From: Beroe forskalii
Taxonomy: Eukaryota; Ctenophora; Nuda; Beroida; Beroidae
DNA: 64,000 nt
Assembly (NCBI GenBank): GCA_011033025.1
Contig: WFMF01000443.1
Location: 1-64,000 of the forward strand
Direction of reading: 5' to 3'
Shown here: in pieces, positions 12,661 through 24,700 of the stretch
How positions within the stretch are numbered: position 1 is the first letter of the stretch
How the letters are laid out: each line of letters opens with the position of its first letter
Program-made: the position numbers and the translations under genes
Notes under the pieces: model-generated
What the model was told of the DNA's origin: nothing
What the model saw: the letters and a program-made list of their open reading frames with translations, nothing else
Databases searched by the model: none

Positions 12661-13161
12661 TAGCAAAATATGGAACATTTTTTGACATTTAAAGATCCCA
12701 AAATTATTTGAAAATTAAGGTATGCAAGAATTAAGCCAGCATGTCATTAAGCACCATGAAATTAAGCCCTTTTTGAGGCATTGGTGCTTAATTTTCTGAG
12801 TGCTTAATTCCCTACAATAAGATAATTCCGAATGTCTAACAATTACTACGAAAATCGTATGCAGAGGATACTTGGTAGACTTCCCAAAATAAGCTTGAAG
12901 TTATCATCGCATATTATCTTCACGATACTCGAGTGGCCAGTAGAATTTTGAGTATTTTCAGTTTTTACCTAGCTAAAATGAAACAATGCTTGAAGCAATA
13001 GTTTGCGTGTGTGTTTGTGAGTGTGTGCATGTAAAATCTTGTGTTGGTTATTGCAAACGTTGCATAAAATCATAGATTATACTTCGTCAAGCTAACATTT
13101 GTTTATTTCTATGCTTGCAGTCTGTGTGTATAAACTACGTTGCGTTGATTTTTTAGAATTA

Positions 13162-13904
13162 CACTCAGTTTTTTTAATAAGAAACTGTCTATAAGAAACT
13201 TAGCCTAGGATTTCCGAAAATTTAAGAAACTTAGCCTAGAATTTCGGAAAAATTAAGAAACTTAAACGATTTACTTTAGAAATTAAGAAACTTCTAGCCT
13301 AGAATTTTGAAATTTGTTTATAAAATCCTATTGCAACTGAAATTCTTTTAACATGAAACGTCTGGCTTCTGGGGGCTGCGCATCCAGACCCCCACTTTTT
13401 GATTGTGAACATTTCGAAACTAGGTAATCAAGTACTTCCATTGGACTTTTATTACCAAGCACAAAACAGAAATTTAGAAATTGTTGTTGAGACAGGACAC
13501 TATTACAGTTCCATATCTATTTCCAAAAGTTCCAAGCATTAAGCTCGGCTAAGTAAATCTTTATAGGATTTAGATATTATCTAAATTTTAAAATTCGCGA
13601 ACTTTTTTGGAAGAACATTTGATGAAGATCCCTGAACATTGTATACAGTTGCACAAATCTTTTAAGATAGGTAGTAGGTACATGCTTAAAAGTGTATAAT
13701 TTACCTAAAAATATCAGAAAGTTCGATTTTAATCCTCAACTACAGTCTACAAAGTAGGTTCCTATATTGGAACATTTTGCTGTACAGTATGTCGGTATGT
13801 AGAATTAAGAAACCGATTAAGAAACTTTTAGGCTCAAAATCGTGAAAAAATAAGAAACTTGTAGCCTAGGTTTTCAATAAGTTTCTTATAAAAAAAACTG
13901 AGTG
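13162..13904. mobile_element. TA-flanked MITE, 743 bp
   Basis: Terminal inverted repeats CACTCAGTTTTTTTAATAAG and its complement, flanked by TA on both sides, point to a Tc1/mariner/pogo-type non-autonomous element. Subterminal motifs AAGAAACTTAGCCTAG are repeated several times inside both ends. No coding capacity. Confidence 0.75.
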
Positions 13905-14395
13905 TACAATACAATATATATATACATTACTAGAAGGCCCGTTGGGCCTTCTAGGTCAAGTAGCACCTTGATAACAAACTGAAATTCACAGATTACTTTA
14001 TTTGCACTTTTGCAGTTCCTGTCAAGACCATCAGTCAATATCTGCAGTGGGGGTAATTTCTGGAGCAACGTCAGTTAAACGTTTTTCAAAGATGTTATCA
14101 ACCGTCGTAAAAGTAACGTGATTTGTGAATTTTTATACACAAATATTTGCATATTTTCGATTTTGATATGGAATTCAATTTATCGAACAATTTTACGTTC
14201 ATGGGGGCTAGGGGTGCAATTTTCCAGAATTTCGAAATTTACCACAAAAATGAAAATTTGATCAAAATTAACCAAAAGAAACAAATTGATGAAGATAAAT
14301 CTTATAAGAGGTTATATTTAACCCTTCCCCAGAATTACCACCAACAAAATCTTGTGGTTTTGGTCCATCTAAACGTTTGGGTCATGGTTAAATAG

Positions 14396-14498
14396 TGTCT
14401 ATCATCCGAATTTAATGCATTAATCGTGTCAATTAACAATTCGGCCGGCGCCCCCATTGTTAATTGCACTGATTAATGCATACAATCCGGATGATAAG
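14396..14498. repeat. Palindrome with GC-rich loop
   Basis: Arms of about 42 bp (ATCATCCGAATTTAATGCAT and partner) around CGGCCGGCGCCCC in otherwise AT-rich sequence. Confidence 0.8.
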
Positions 14499-15271
14499 CC
14501 CTTTATTTTTTGCGAGTTCGTCTTGCGCCTTTAAAGTACATATCATGGTGCAGTGGAACAGTCCGTAATAATAATTCATTACGCACGGTTGAGCCAGTTG
14601 TGCCTTCTTATCATAATTTAAACATTTCCTTTAAATTTAAATTTAAGGGATTTAAATTTCCTTTAAATTTATTTAAACATAAACATTTCCTTTTGCTTGG
14701 AAATATCTTGAACAGTAATTTAACTGCTGCGTACGGTGATATTAAATGATTAAAATTGCTAAAATATTGGAAAAGTAATTACACTGGCACAGGGTAATAA
14801 TATGAGTAAAGCCAGGGTCCTGTATATTGAAACTCAATTAATACGAGCCGACCATTAGCGCTGCTAGTGACCTTGAAATACCTATGACCTGCTTTGCGAT
14901 ACTTTAGTATGTATCACGTCATCAATTAGTGCATTATAAATAGAATGATTTGTGTCGGGGTAAATATTTTGTAAATTTGATACTGTAACTCGGTGGTGCT
15001 GAGGCTGAAGAGTGTCCTACGATCTGTGAGCTCCTGCACTTTACACCTTGCATGGTTACTTATTAGTGGGGTACCATGTTTCCTTACTCTCTTTTATCTG
15101 GCAAATGCTATGCTTTCTACTTTAGTTGTGTTCTTATCCCTGCATCATTTCATCAACAACTTATTATTTTAGTTGATAAAAGTATTTTCTTTTTTCATTT
15201 CGCAGCAGGCAACCTCAAAGTTCAATAAAGTGATTTTATTAGAGTATTAGAAATATAGTTCAAGAATAATT

Positions 15272-15348
15272 GGTAAACTTTATTTTCAATCATTCTCGCT
15301 TGCTTGGTTACCAAGCAAGCAAGAATGATTGAAAATAAAGTTGGTAAA
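15272..15348. repeat. Perfect palindrome, about 37-bp arms
   Basis: Arms from GGTAAACTTTATTTTCAATC inward to GCTTGCTTGG meet at the centre GGTTACC with almost no loop. Confidence 0.9.
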
Positions 15349-15680
15349 ATGAAAAGCCATCAGGCATCATCCCAAGACAATAGATTTTCTCCATGAACAT
15401 TGTAGGTGAACGATCAATCGTATTCATTCTTTAACTGGTGATGACTCAATGTATGGGAGTAGCATGGGAAAACAGGATTTTCAAATCTTCCCATGATGTT
15501 ATTCTGAATCAGCAGACTTTATCGGTCCAGAATAACCACATTTGAGCTCTAACATGATCTCGATTTGTCCAAAAAATACATTGAAATAATTCCTGATAAT
15601 TAGTCATCACCCGTTAGTTCGTCACAACACGTACTGATAAAGTTGTACGCGCTCGATTAGTCCGTAATTCGGTCAGAAAC

Positions 15681-16900
15681 CGCTACTCCGACTTGCTACT
15701 CCGACTTGCTACTCCGACTTGCTACTCCGACTTGCTACTCCGACTTGCTACTCCGACTTGCTACTCCGACTTGCTACTCCGACTTGCTACTCCGACTTGC
15801 TACTCCGACTTGCTACTCCGACTTGCTACTCCGACTTGCTACTCCGACTTGCTTCTCCGACTTGCTACTCCGACTTGCTACTCCGACTTGCTACTCCGAC
15901 TTGCTACTCCGACTTGCTACTCCGACTTGCTACTCCGACTTGTTACTCCGACTTGCTACTCCGACTTGCTACTCCGACTTGCTACTCCGACTTGCTACTC
16001 CGACTTGCTACTCCGACTTGCTACTCCGACTTGCTACTCCGACTTGCTACTCCGACTTGCTACTCCGACTTGCTACTCCGACTTGCTACTCCGACTTGCT
16101 ACTCCGACTTGCTACTCCGACTTGCTACTCCGACTTGCTACTCCGACTTGCTACTCCGACTTGCTACTCCGACTTGCTACTCCGACTTGCTACTCCGACT
16201 TGCTACTCCGACTCCGACTTGCTACTCCGACTTTCTCCGACTTGCTACTCCGACTTGCTACTCCGACTTGCTACTCCGACTTGCTACTCCGACTTGCTAC
16301 TCCGACTTGCTACTCCGACTTGCTACTCCGACTTGCTACTCCGACTTGCTACTCCGACTTGCTACTCCGACTCGCTACTCCGACTTGCTTCTCCGACTTG
16401 CTACTCCGACTTGCTACTCCGACTTGCTACTCGCTACTCCGACTTGCTGCTCCGACTTGCTACTCCGACTTGCTACTCCGACTCGCTACTCCGACTTGCT
16501 ACTCCGACTTGCTACTCCGACTTGCTACTCCGACTTGCTACTCCGACTTGCTACTCCGACTTGCTACTCCGACTTGCTACTCCGACTTGTTACTCCGACT
16601 TGCTACTCCGACTTGCTACTCCGACTTACATACTCCGACTTGCTACTCCGACTTGCTACTCCGACTTGCTCCGACTTGCTACTCCGACTTGCTACTCCGA
16701 CTTGCTTCTCCGACTTGCTACTCCGACTTGCTACTCCGACTTTGCTACTCCGACTTGCTACTCCGACTTGCTACTCCGACTTGCTACTCCGACTTGCTAC
16801 TCCGACTTGCTACTCCGACTTGCTGCTCCGACTTGCTACTCCGACTTGCTACTCCGACTTGCTGCTCCGACTTGCTACTCCGACTTGCTACTCCGACTTG
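15681..16900. repeat. 13-bp minisatellite, about 94 units
   Basis: Near-perfect tandem array of the unit TTGCTACTCCGAC. Variants change single bases (TTGCTTCTCC, TCGCTACTCC) and a few units are shortened. Thirteen is not a multiple of three and the unit holds no stop in any frame, so three overlapping frames of more than 400 codons appear; they are not genes. Confidence 0.97.
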
Positions 16901-18690
16901 GCGCCTGCTCTGTGGCCGAGAAACCGGCGCCAAACTGGCAGTACGTTCTAACTCGTGACTTGTTATTTAATAATATCTCAGATCTGGCTGCTGGCTATCT
17001 AAAATCAAATGATTTATACTAATTAACCTACCAGCACAACGCCTAGTACTTAGCACGGCATTTCACACTCTCCCTATTTAAGCAAGGAGAACTACATACC
17101 TTCCTACAATATTATGAATTATCGTACCCATTCAACACCGCCCACAACACTATCCCACGTGACTTGTACTACATTGTCATGCTTTCCGTGTCTTCAAGTC
17201 TTCAGTTCTCTCATAAATAAGCATTCCGTTACTCAAATACATTACTTTTGTTATGCTACTTACTTTTTGTAATTTATTGATTTAATGGTTTAGCAACGAG
17301 TAAAAAGTACAAAGAAAGGTTTGCACTGTTTACGAGTTATTAAACTGAATTATGCACCGACAAAGCAGCACAATTATATACATTAATTGACGAATACTCC
17401 TCCTCCCTCCTCCCAGACCCCCAACACCATCTACGAGATCAGCTGCCTCGACTGCCCCGCCAGACCTACCGCCCCCTCCTCGACAGAATGAAGCATTGAT
17501 TTCAGTGAGCATTGATTTAGGAGATCGTCACAACTCTGCCTAATATTATTTTATTTACAGACACCGTGGTCCGTGAATCATAATTTATTGTGACCGGTCA
17601 ACTGTGCCTAATGATTTATAATGCTTCACTAGACCATCATGGCATCATTATGTACAGTTCACGAAGGAATTTTGAAACACTGCAAAAACATGCATAATAT
17701 CTCCGGGAAGTAGACTTATACGATACAAAAATACAAAATGGACGTGCGTTAAAATTTAGTAATCGTGTTGCATACCTATCCTACTTATATGCAGAAATGA
17801 AACTTGCTAGGATTCGCCAGATTTTGAATAGTTCACTAGTGTTCTAATATTTTGCACTCACATATTTTTAGGAATGTCAAGGCCTCGGCATGTTTCATTC
17901 AGCTGATCTATTTCTCCGTGAATTTCCCATGAATTACATATCAGTCCATCAACCATGAACCAATTTTGTTCAGTTTTCTCTTAGTACAATAAGCTAATCT
18001 AACGCCCCCTAGTGTTAATCAAACTCCAGTGATTAGTGCTGTAATTTTCACTCAGCTTCGCTTCGTGCTGTTGGATTATATACTATGTTAAAATTCCTGG
18101 TTGATACCCTTCAAATAACTTTTATTCATAAATCACGACTAACGTTTTCTGATAATAACACACAGACTGGACACTAATCTACTAAAGTATCTGTCATTTT
18201 GCCTCAATTTTAAAGTGGATCGGGGGATCCACTGTCAGGGGATCCACTGTTTTTCTCTCCCCCACATAAGCCAATAGAAGGAAACATTAGAAATGGAGCT
18301 CACCTAACAGGGCATGTGTATCGTGACGTAAGGAGTACTTCCCGTTTTCATGTAGCTTTCTGTGCGTCTGTTGACAGCGGACACTAAATACTGGCCTGGA
18401 AACTCAGCGGTGTTTAGTGGACCTCAACTACTCACGACTCTAGAACGTGATAATTACGTCACTCTGAGCCGCCTATTTCCCTTCACCAGCTCACATTGCT
18501 AAGGAGCATGTGAAGTGATGAACCTACCCAACAACAATGTACAACGTAGCTGCTGATCAGCGTTGACATGTTTTAATACCTAACATAAACCCAGCAGTAG
18601 TAGTAGTGTGTTTTACTGCAGCCTTTCGCTTGTACACCACCCAAACCCCTTGTTTGAATACCTTTCTCTCACCCTGTGGCTCATGTTTTA
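16901..18690. other. Upstream region of the coiled-coil gene
   Basis: Mostly unique AT-rich sequence. It holds the doubtful exon at 17417 and a repeated GGGGATCCACTGT at 18218-18250. A non-coding first exon and promoter of the coiled-coil gene are expected here because 18693 follows an acceptor, but none can be placed. Confidence 0.4.
17417..17504 (+). CDS. Candidate isolated exon, Pro-rich
   Basis: A GC-rich stretch in AT-rich DNA lies between a strong pyrimidine-rich acceptor (CCTCCTCCCAG) and a donor GTGAGC. One frame is open and Pro/Ser/Ala-rich (STAPPDLPPPPRQNEALIS). It ends in phase 0, which does not fit the exon at 18693 or 19524. It could be an exon of another isoform or a chance match. 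Confidence 0.25.
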
Positions 18691-18692
18691 GT

Positions 18693-18741
18693 ATGAAGTC
18701 TAAGAGGAAGTCTTGTGAGCTGAACCTCTACTCCACCTGGG
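18693..18741 (+). CDS. First coding exon of the coiled-coil gene
   Basis: After the acceptor ATGTTTTAG the sequence reads T and then ATG, giving [16 protein letters not shown] plus one base, followed by the strong donor GTGAGT. The one-base overhang fits exactly the two-base start of the octapeptide exons at 19524 and 27433. The acceptor just upstream implies a non-coding first exon further 5'. Without a transcript, the ATG at 19562 remains an alternative start. Confidence 0.55.
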
Positions 18742-21700
18742 GTGAGTCTAACAGCTGACTGGAAATTTCAAGAAGCAGAAGCATTTCAGATTAGTTTCAT
18801 ATTTCAATTTGATTCTATGCACAACGTGATTTACTTGATTACTTATATGTGAATGATAGATTGGGATGTCGGGATGATACATATTGAAATTTTGTTTGTT
18901 TGTTTGTAAACCCCAGAGGGGTACCGCTAAGGGCTTCTAAAAATATGAGTATAAAAAGGGCTGAAGATGAGAATTTTGTAACTTCGCTTGCCAACTTGGC
19001 CACGAACCCGAGCACAGACATCGCAAGGCGATAATATGATAATTGCATATACAATACGTATAGCAGCATTATCTTGATTTCTAGAAATACAGCACTACGG
19101 TATTGATATCACGTGACTCTGACACGATACAGCCCTTCTCTTCGGTCCTCAATAAAAGCCAGTTCTTGGTACCTCATGAGCTCATGGGAATTTGACATCC
19201 CTATTCCGTTGGTCGCTACTATTGGTTGCCCTGACAACAAATGACTGTATTTCCGGGTGGTAATGACATGTGGGGGCAACCAGCGTTTGAAATCATCCCA
19301 CCAGTTGGACAGCAACACAAGCCATTACACTCCCATCTTCCGGCGGTGAATTACTAACCACTACTAACTCACTATTGCCCCATTATGTGATGGCTGATAT
19401 ATTCGATTACCAGTGCCCGGAATCACCACGTTTTGTGTACATTGTGAATGATCGGTTGCTACAGTGACCCTTGCTTTGTAAAAGTGTGCTGACTCGAGCT
19501 ACGTTTCTCCGTGTTCTTTCCAGTCTTGAGTACTTTTGTTGTGTCAGTAGTTGGTGGAAGTATGGGAGAGAAAGGACTTGGGTTAGTTTGTGGGAACGCA
19601 GAACCATCCCCCAAGCCGGAGGAAAGGCAGAAAGAACCGACTTCCAATAGTGGGAAGGAAGAAAAAGAGCCAGTTCGGTGTACAGAGAATAAAGAACAAC
19701 GGGTCACATTTGCCGATGAAGCATCTGAAATCAAACAAGAACTAGCTAAGGAAGAGCATGCTTCAGACATTCCACCAAACAATGACGAAATTTCGAAGAA
19801 GTCTACAATCGTATGCAATAAAAGTAACCAATCTGCAGCAATGTCTCCAAATAAATCAAGGAAAACTCTTAAACCACTCAACGCGAAGCCAAAACCATTG
19901 AGCCAACCGATTGGGCCACATGATGCGGCCATGGTAAGATCAAATCCTTCAAAACCTTCCTTGATAAAGTCAGTTACATTTGAAACGATCGAAAAAACAT
20001 GCAATGCATCACACTCCAGCTGCATTGAAGTGTCTAACAGTACGGATATCAAGACTTCCTCCCCTATCAATGTCAAACCACCTTCCAATAGCAAAATCAA
20101 ACCACCTTCCAATAGCAAAATCAAACCACCATCCAATAGCAAAGCCAAACCACCATCCAATAGCAAAGCCAAACCACCTTCTGATGGAAAAAGCAAACCA
20201 CCTTCTGATGGCAAAAGCAAATCACGTTCAGATAGCAAAATCAGACGTTCATCGAGTGGTATCATAAAACCTTCTTCAACTGGTGGCATCAGACCTTCTT
20301 CTAGTGATGGCATCAGACCTTCTTCAACTGGTGGCATCAGACCTTCTTCAACTGGTGGCATCAGACATTCTTCAACTGGTGGCATCAGACATTCTTCAAC
20401 TGGTGGCATCAGACCTTCTTCAACTGGTGGCATCAGACCTTCTTCAACTGGTGGCATCAGACATTCTTCAACTGGTGGCATCAGACATTCTTCAACTGGT
20501 GGCATCAGACATTCTTCTAGTGACGGCATCAGACATTCTTCTAGTGACGGCAGAATAGCCAATGGCTGTTGTGGCACACCCCATGTCACATCCAAGAGAA
20601 GACCCAGCACTTCCTGCCTCTACTTCTCCCCCGACCTCTCCATCAAGAACTCCCACTCCTACCGAGCATTCAAGAAGGAACTCCATCACATCAGTGAGTA
20701 GCGTACAGTCGATGTGCGGTATTTTGATACACATTCAAGTCATAATGTTAATGTCACACCCACACACCTTAACAGATAAAGCCTTGGATTTGTTAATTGG
20801 TCGCTCACGATTATGTTTGGTGGTTGTGAGTAATTTTCACTGCTTAGAATGGTGAGTTGACGCCATATATTCTTCTCACGTGGAAACTAATTTAACTCTT
20901 GAGCCGTCTTGAAGCATTTCAATAACACATACTGTCAACCATCGTCCCATACCATGGTATGTTGGTAACCACAAGTCATTGCTCAAATATCATGACATAT
21001 AATTTACCCTGTCGTGAAGTTCTGATGAAAGCCCCTAAAAGTAAATAAACGCCAAGTATATAATAATTGTTGTATATTGACTTTATTGAATAACATATTG
21101 AACATAATATACTTTATACTTTTATCGATTTTCATCAGATGTACTATATAGCGACGGTCTTTAAGATGGTATATTGTCTAACCCAGCGTTTATCTCCCGC
21201 AGTATACAACGTAATGGCCACTGTTAATGCCTTCCGACTGTTTTATCTTTTCGTACCTTGCGTAGATCTTGAATAATGGGTTGTGAAGGGTGACATCATT
21301 GTCTTGGTTACGAATGGTAAATTGATGACGTCATTCTTCCGCCTTGCAGGCTTACCAGAACTCTCTTCTCGTTGCAGTGGTTGCTTAGTAACCACGTCAC
21401 ATGCTCGGCATTGTTAAGCGGCATCTACCTACTTCCTCGATCAACTAATAATACAATCTGAAGTCGGTTGCTCTTGCTATGCTCGATATAGATTACAGCG
21501 CAGGGTAATTATTCCATATAAGGAGTGAGGCTAGCTCACTCGTTGAGCTCTAAGCTGAGAGCTCCATCTGAGGTCTTTGTCAGTGCCTTTCCTGCTTTGC
21601 AAGTATACATTGAGTTATGGTGGTGTGTTGTTGAGATGGGCTTTATAAATACTAGAATTATTGTAATGAGTCCGTATATTATATCCTGAATTATATATGA

Positions 21701-24700
21701 CAAGTCAGGGTTCTCTACACAGTGCTCTACTTTACCGACTGAACGCTTTTCCATAGCCCACTGTGCCGTGTTCACTGTTGTTGCCCCATCTCACATCTAC
21801 AGGGCGTGATCATGTAACATCTTAACATAGTTTCTCTCCAAGCAGACAGACTTTTCTTTGATTAGAGTGGGTGGGGGTAAAATGCACATTCTCGATAGCA
21901 GATGTCTTATGCTTTACTGCTTTACTGTTTGTTCATTTTTTTTTTTTTTTTTTAACGGCTGGAAGGTCGTGAGATTTTTCTTTTTCCAAACACCCAATGG
22001 CCATGATAAGTTGTAAACATATCCCCAAAAGATCAAGAAAAGTTTACCGAAAAAAGTTTTTAAAAAAAACGAAAAAGGTTTTGGGCGATTTATCGACGGT
22101 TGTGGGCCGCCCTGAGAACAATTAGTCGGTCAACATCATCAAATTAAAATTAAAAAGTTTTTCTTGGGAAGTGCATTGATACCAATTTGGCTCGAAGGTG
22201 TGGGGCTTGGGGGGGGCCAACAGCGTGGGCCTTTTATGCAACGTTAAAACTTTGCCAAATATCAGAAAAAAAGAACAAAAAACGTTTTGCCAACATGGCA
22301 AATTTTGAAAAAATCGTTAATTTTTTAAGCAAATTTATCGAGGTTGTTTTGAAAATTTTTTGTAAAGATTCCCCTAAAATGCTAGGAAAAGGAGGGGATT
22401 TTTGGGTGTTTTGGAATAGGAATTTTTTTTTTGGCCCCAGAAAAAATTGTGGGTACAAACAATGACCATAAGAAACTTACCGATAAACATATTCCCTTTG
22501 GACAACGATTTTGACAAGGGGGAGTGGACAGTGGACAGGGGAAAATTTTGTTTTTTTGGGAAGGCCCCAAAACTTCTTTTTTGGTTTATAATTTTAACTC
22601 AAAGCATGGAGGCAAAAAACTTTCATTTTGCACCGGATGATCCCTCCTCTTTCTGCATTTGGAAACTTGGACCCTTTTAAAGTACCGGATCAACGGTGGG
22701 GGTTCTGGTGTTTCTAAAAATATTTTAAAATGTATTTCCAAAATACTCTGTGCTAGAGGGACATTTCTCCAAATTCTCACCCCAGTATTTTTTAAATTAG
22801 TTTAAAAAGTAAGTTAGGGGGGGTTTATGTTGTGTCTTGGGGGGTTAAAAAATTTGCAGTTTCCAGTTTTAAAAACTAAGAAGGATTATTTTGATCTTGA
22901 CGAATCACTGGCCCCTTTTGCCAACTTTTTTAAACAATTTGAAGCCAGAAGAGACCACGTCATGTCTGGAATCTAGAAGGATGTGGAAACCAAGGTATCC
23001 CCGGCACGATTATGTCTTGATGGGGTGCTGCACTGGAACAACTCAATAGCAGTGAAATAAAGATCTCAAGATATCAACACGAACAGTAAGAGAATCTTCC
23101 TGTATATGAGATAAATATGTAGGCGAGATATTAAATTTGTTTATGTAGCACCATTCTAATCAGAGTTGCCCAATTCACCACGGAATTGAGGTCTTCCTGG
23201 AGAACAGGGACATCAACACACACTTTGCTGATAGTGATTCTGGCACCGTCGGCAAAACTTCGAGAAGCCTGTGATATGCCGATATGGCATTGATGATCAT
23301 TTATGTGTGCGAGGAAAGAGTATGAAACCAAGAGCCGACCCATGGTACTTCACTGAGGACGAGGTGAGATGAGAGGAGAATGGAAGCCCTTTCATGGTCA
23401 CAAATCAATTCCTGTATTTAGGATCCAAAGAAGACGTTACCCTAAACCCCACATTGACCCAGCTCTTGGTCCATATTGTCAGAATGCCTCAGCTTTGTCA
23501 AGGTAACATCGTGGTTACTCCTGTAAAGGATAATCTGAAGATCTCTCATTTATGGGAGCAAATAATTGGGAGCTGTGTTGCATCTAATCTGCGTGGGAGC
23601 TCATTGAGGAAGCTGTGTGGGAACTAATGAGAGCTTTGTGGGAGCTGCATGGCTAAAGATTAAGAAACCTTTGGTTGCTATTGGGGCTGGTGAATTCTAC
23701 AATTCTATGGAGCTAGGGGGTTATTTCGCAAGTTCATCAATAGATCAAATGAAGCCTCGTTTTATACACAACCTAACTTGATTTTCAATTTAAAATGGTT
23801 TTACAATCGGGTGTTCACTCCCAGTTCTCACTGACTCACTGTAGCTATAAGCTAGCACCCCGCTCTTGATCGTTTAAATACATAATATACTCATATAATA
23901 TGCTTATCAAAAATAATTGTTGACGCATAATATGCTCTAAAAATATCATAAACAAAATTAAGGGTGAAAACGGACTTTTTTCCGCAAAGGCGTTATTGAC
24001 TTCTATCTGAGCCCAGGAAGGTGTCGTGGCCACTTCTTATTATTGGTCTTATAAGTTAGGTATTGGTCAGAAAGAAGCCCAATAGCCATGCTTATCCTTA
24101 AATATACGGATTTTGGAACAATTTATATACAAACAAACGTTTACACGCTGTTCATTTCGATGTCCGATTTCCGAACATCAAGAAACTGGAAATTACCCAA
24201 CGTACTTACATCGCCATGTTTAACATCATTAGTTTCCTACCAGGGGAAAAGTTTGTCTTACATCAGAAAACTTTTGTCGTTATATTTCCTACTCCAGAGG
24301 CAGAAAGCGATATGCAACATGACTATTGCGCTTCGTTTTGCGCCCAAAACGAAGTCTCTGACCTTCCCGAGCCAAGTTATGAAATATCAAGCTCGCGCAT
24401 AACCTTAAAGAAAAGGGGCGTGGTCAATATCGACTTTGTCGCCATCTAGATCAGATGTCGTGACCAGAGCTAATTCGATTCTACATGGTCTAAAGGCTAG
24501 CAACCGTCGATAAATCGCTTCAAACACAGGTTACTAACGGATTTTCGAAAATCACCGAAAATTTGCTTCGCGTATGGCTTTAAAAACTGTTTTCGGTCAT
24601 AACTTTTTCTCTGGTCATTTTAGGGCATATGTTTATTAACAAGTCGTATATAAACACGGCCATTGCGCTTCGTTGCACCCAAAACGAAGTCTCTACGACC

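Larger units (their letters stand above)
13905..15680. other. Non-coding interval
   Basis: Apart from the two palindromes listed, only short direct repeats of TTTAAATTTAAATTTAAG type at 14630-14680 and a family C Helitron-like hairpin at 13928-13950 are visible. No gene. Confidence 0.5.

Noticed and set aside
15681..16900. CRISPR array
   Set aside because: Contiguous short tandem units without unique spacers, in a eukaryotic genome.
15693..17022. Three overlapping open frames of more than 400 codons
   Set aside because: They are the 13-bp minisatellite read in each frame; no codon structure, splice signal or non-repeat domain.
19459..20610. 383-codon antisense frame with PPVEECLM repeats (and the 499-codon one at 27332-28831)
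   Set aside because: Shadows of the plus-strand octapeptide exons; the opposite strand has the acceptors, donors and silent-change pattern.
22187..22780. Small open frames on both strands
   Set aside because: Homopolymer-rich, low-quality-looking block; Phe/Lys-rich translations without any known domain.
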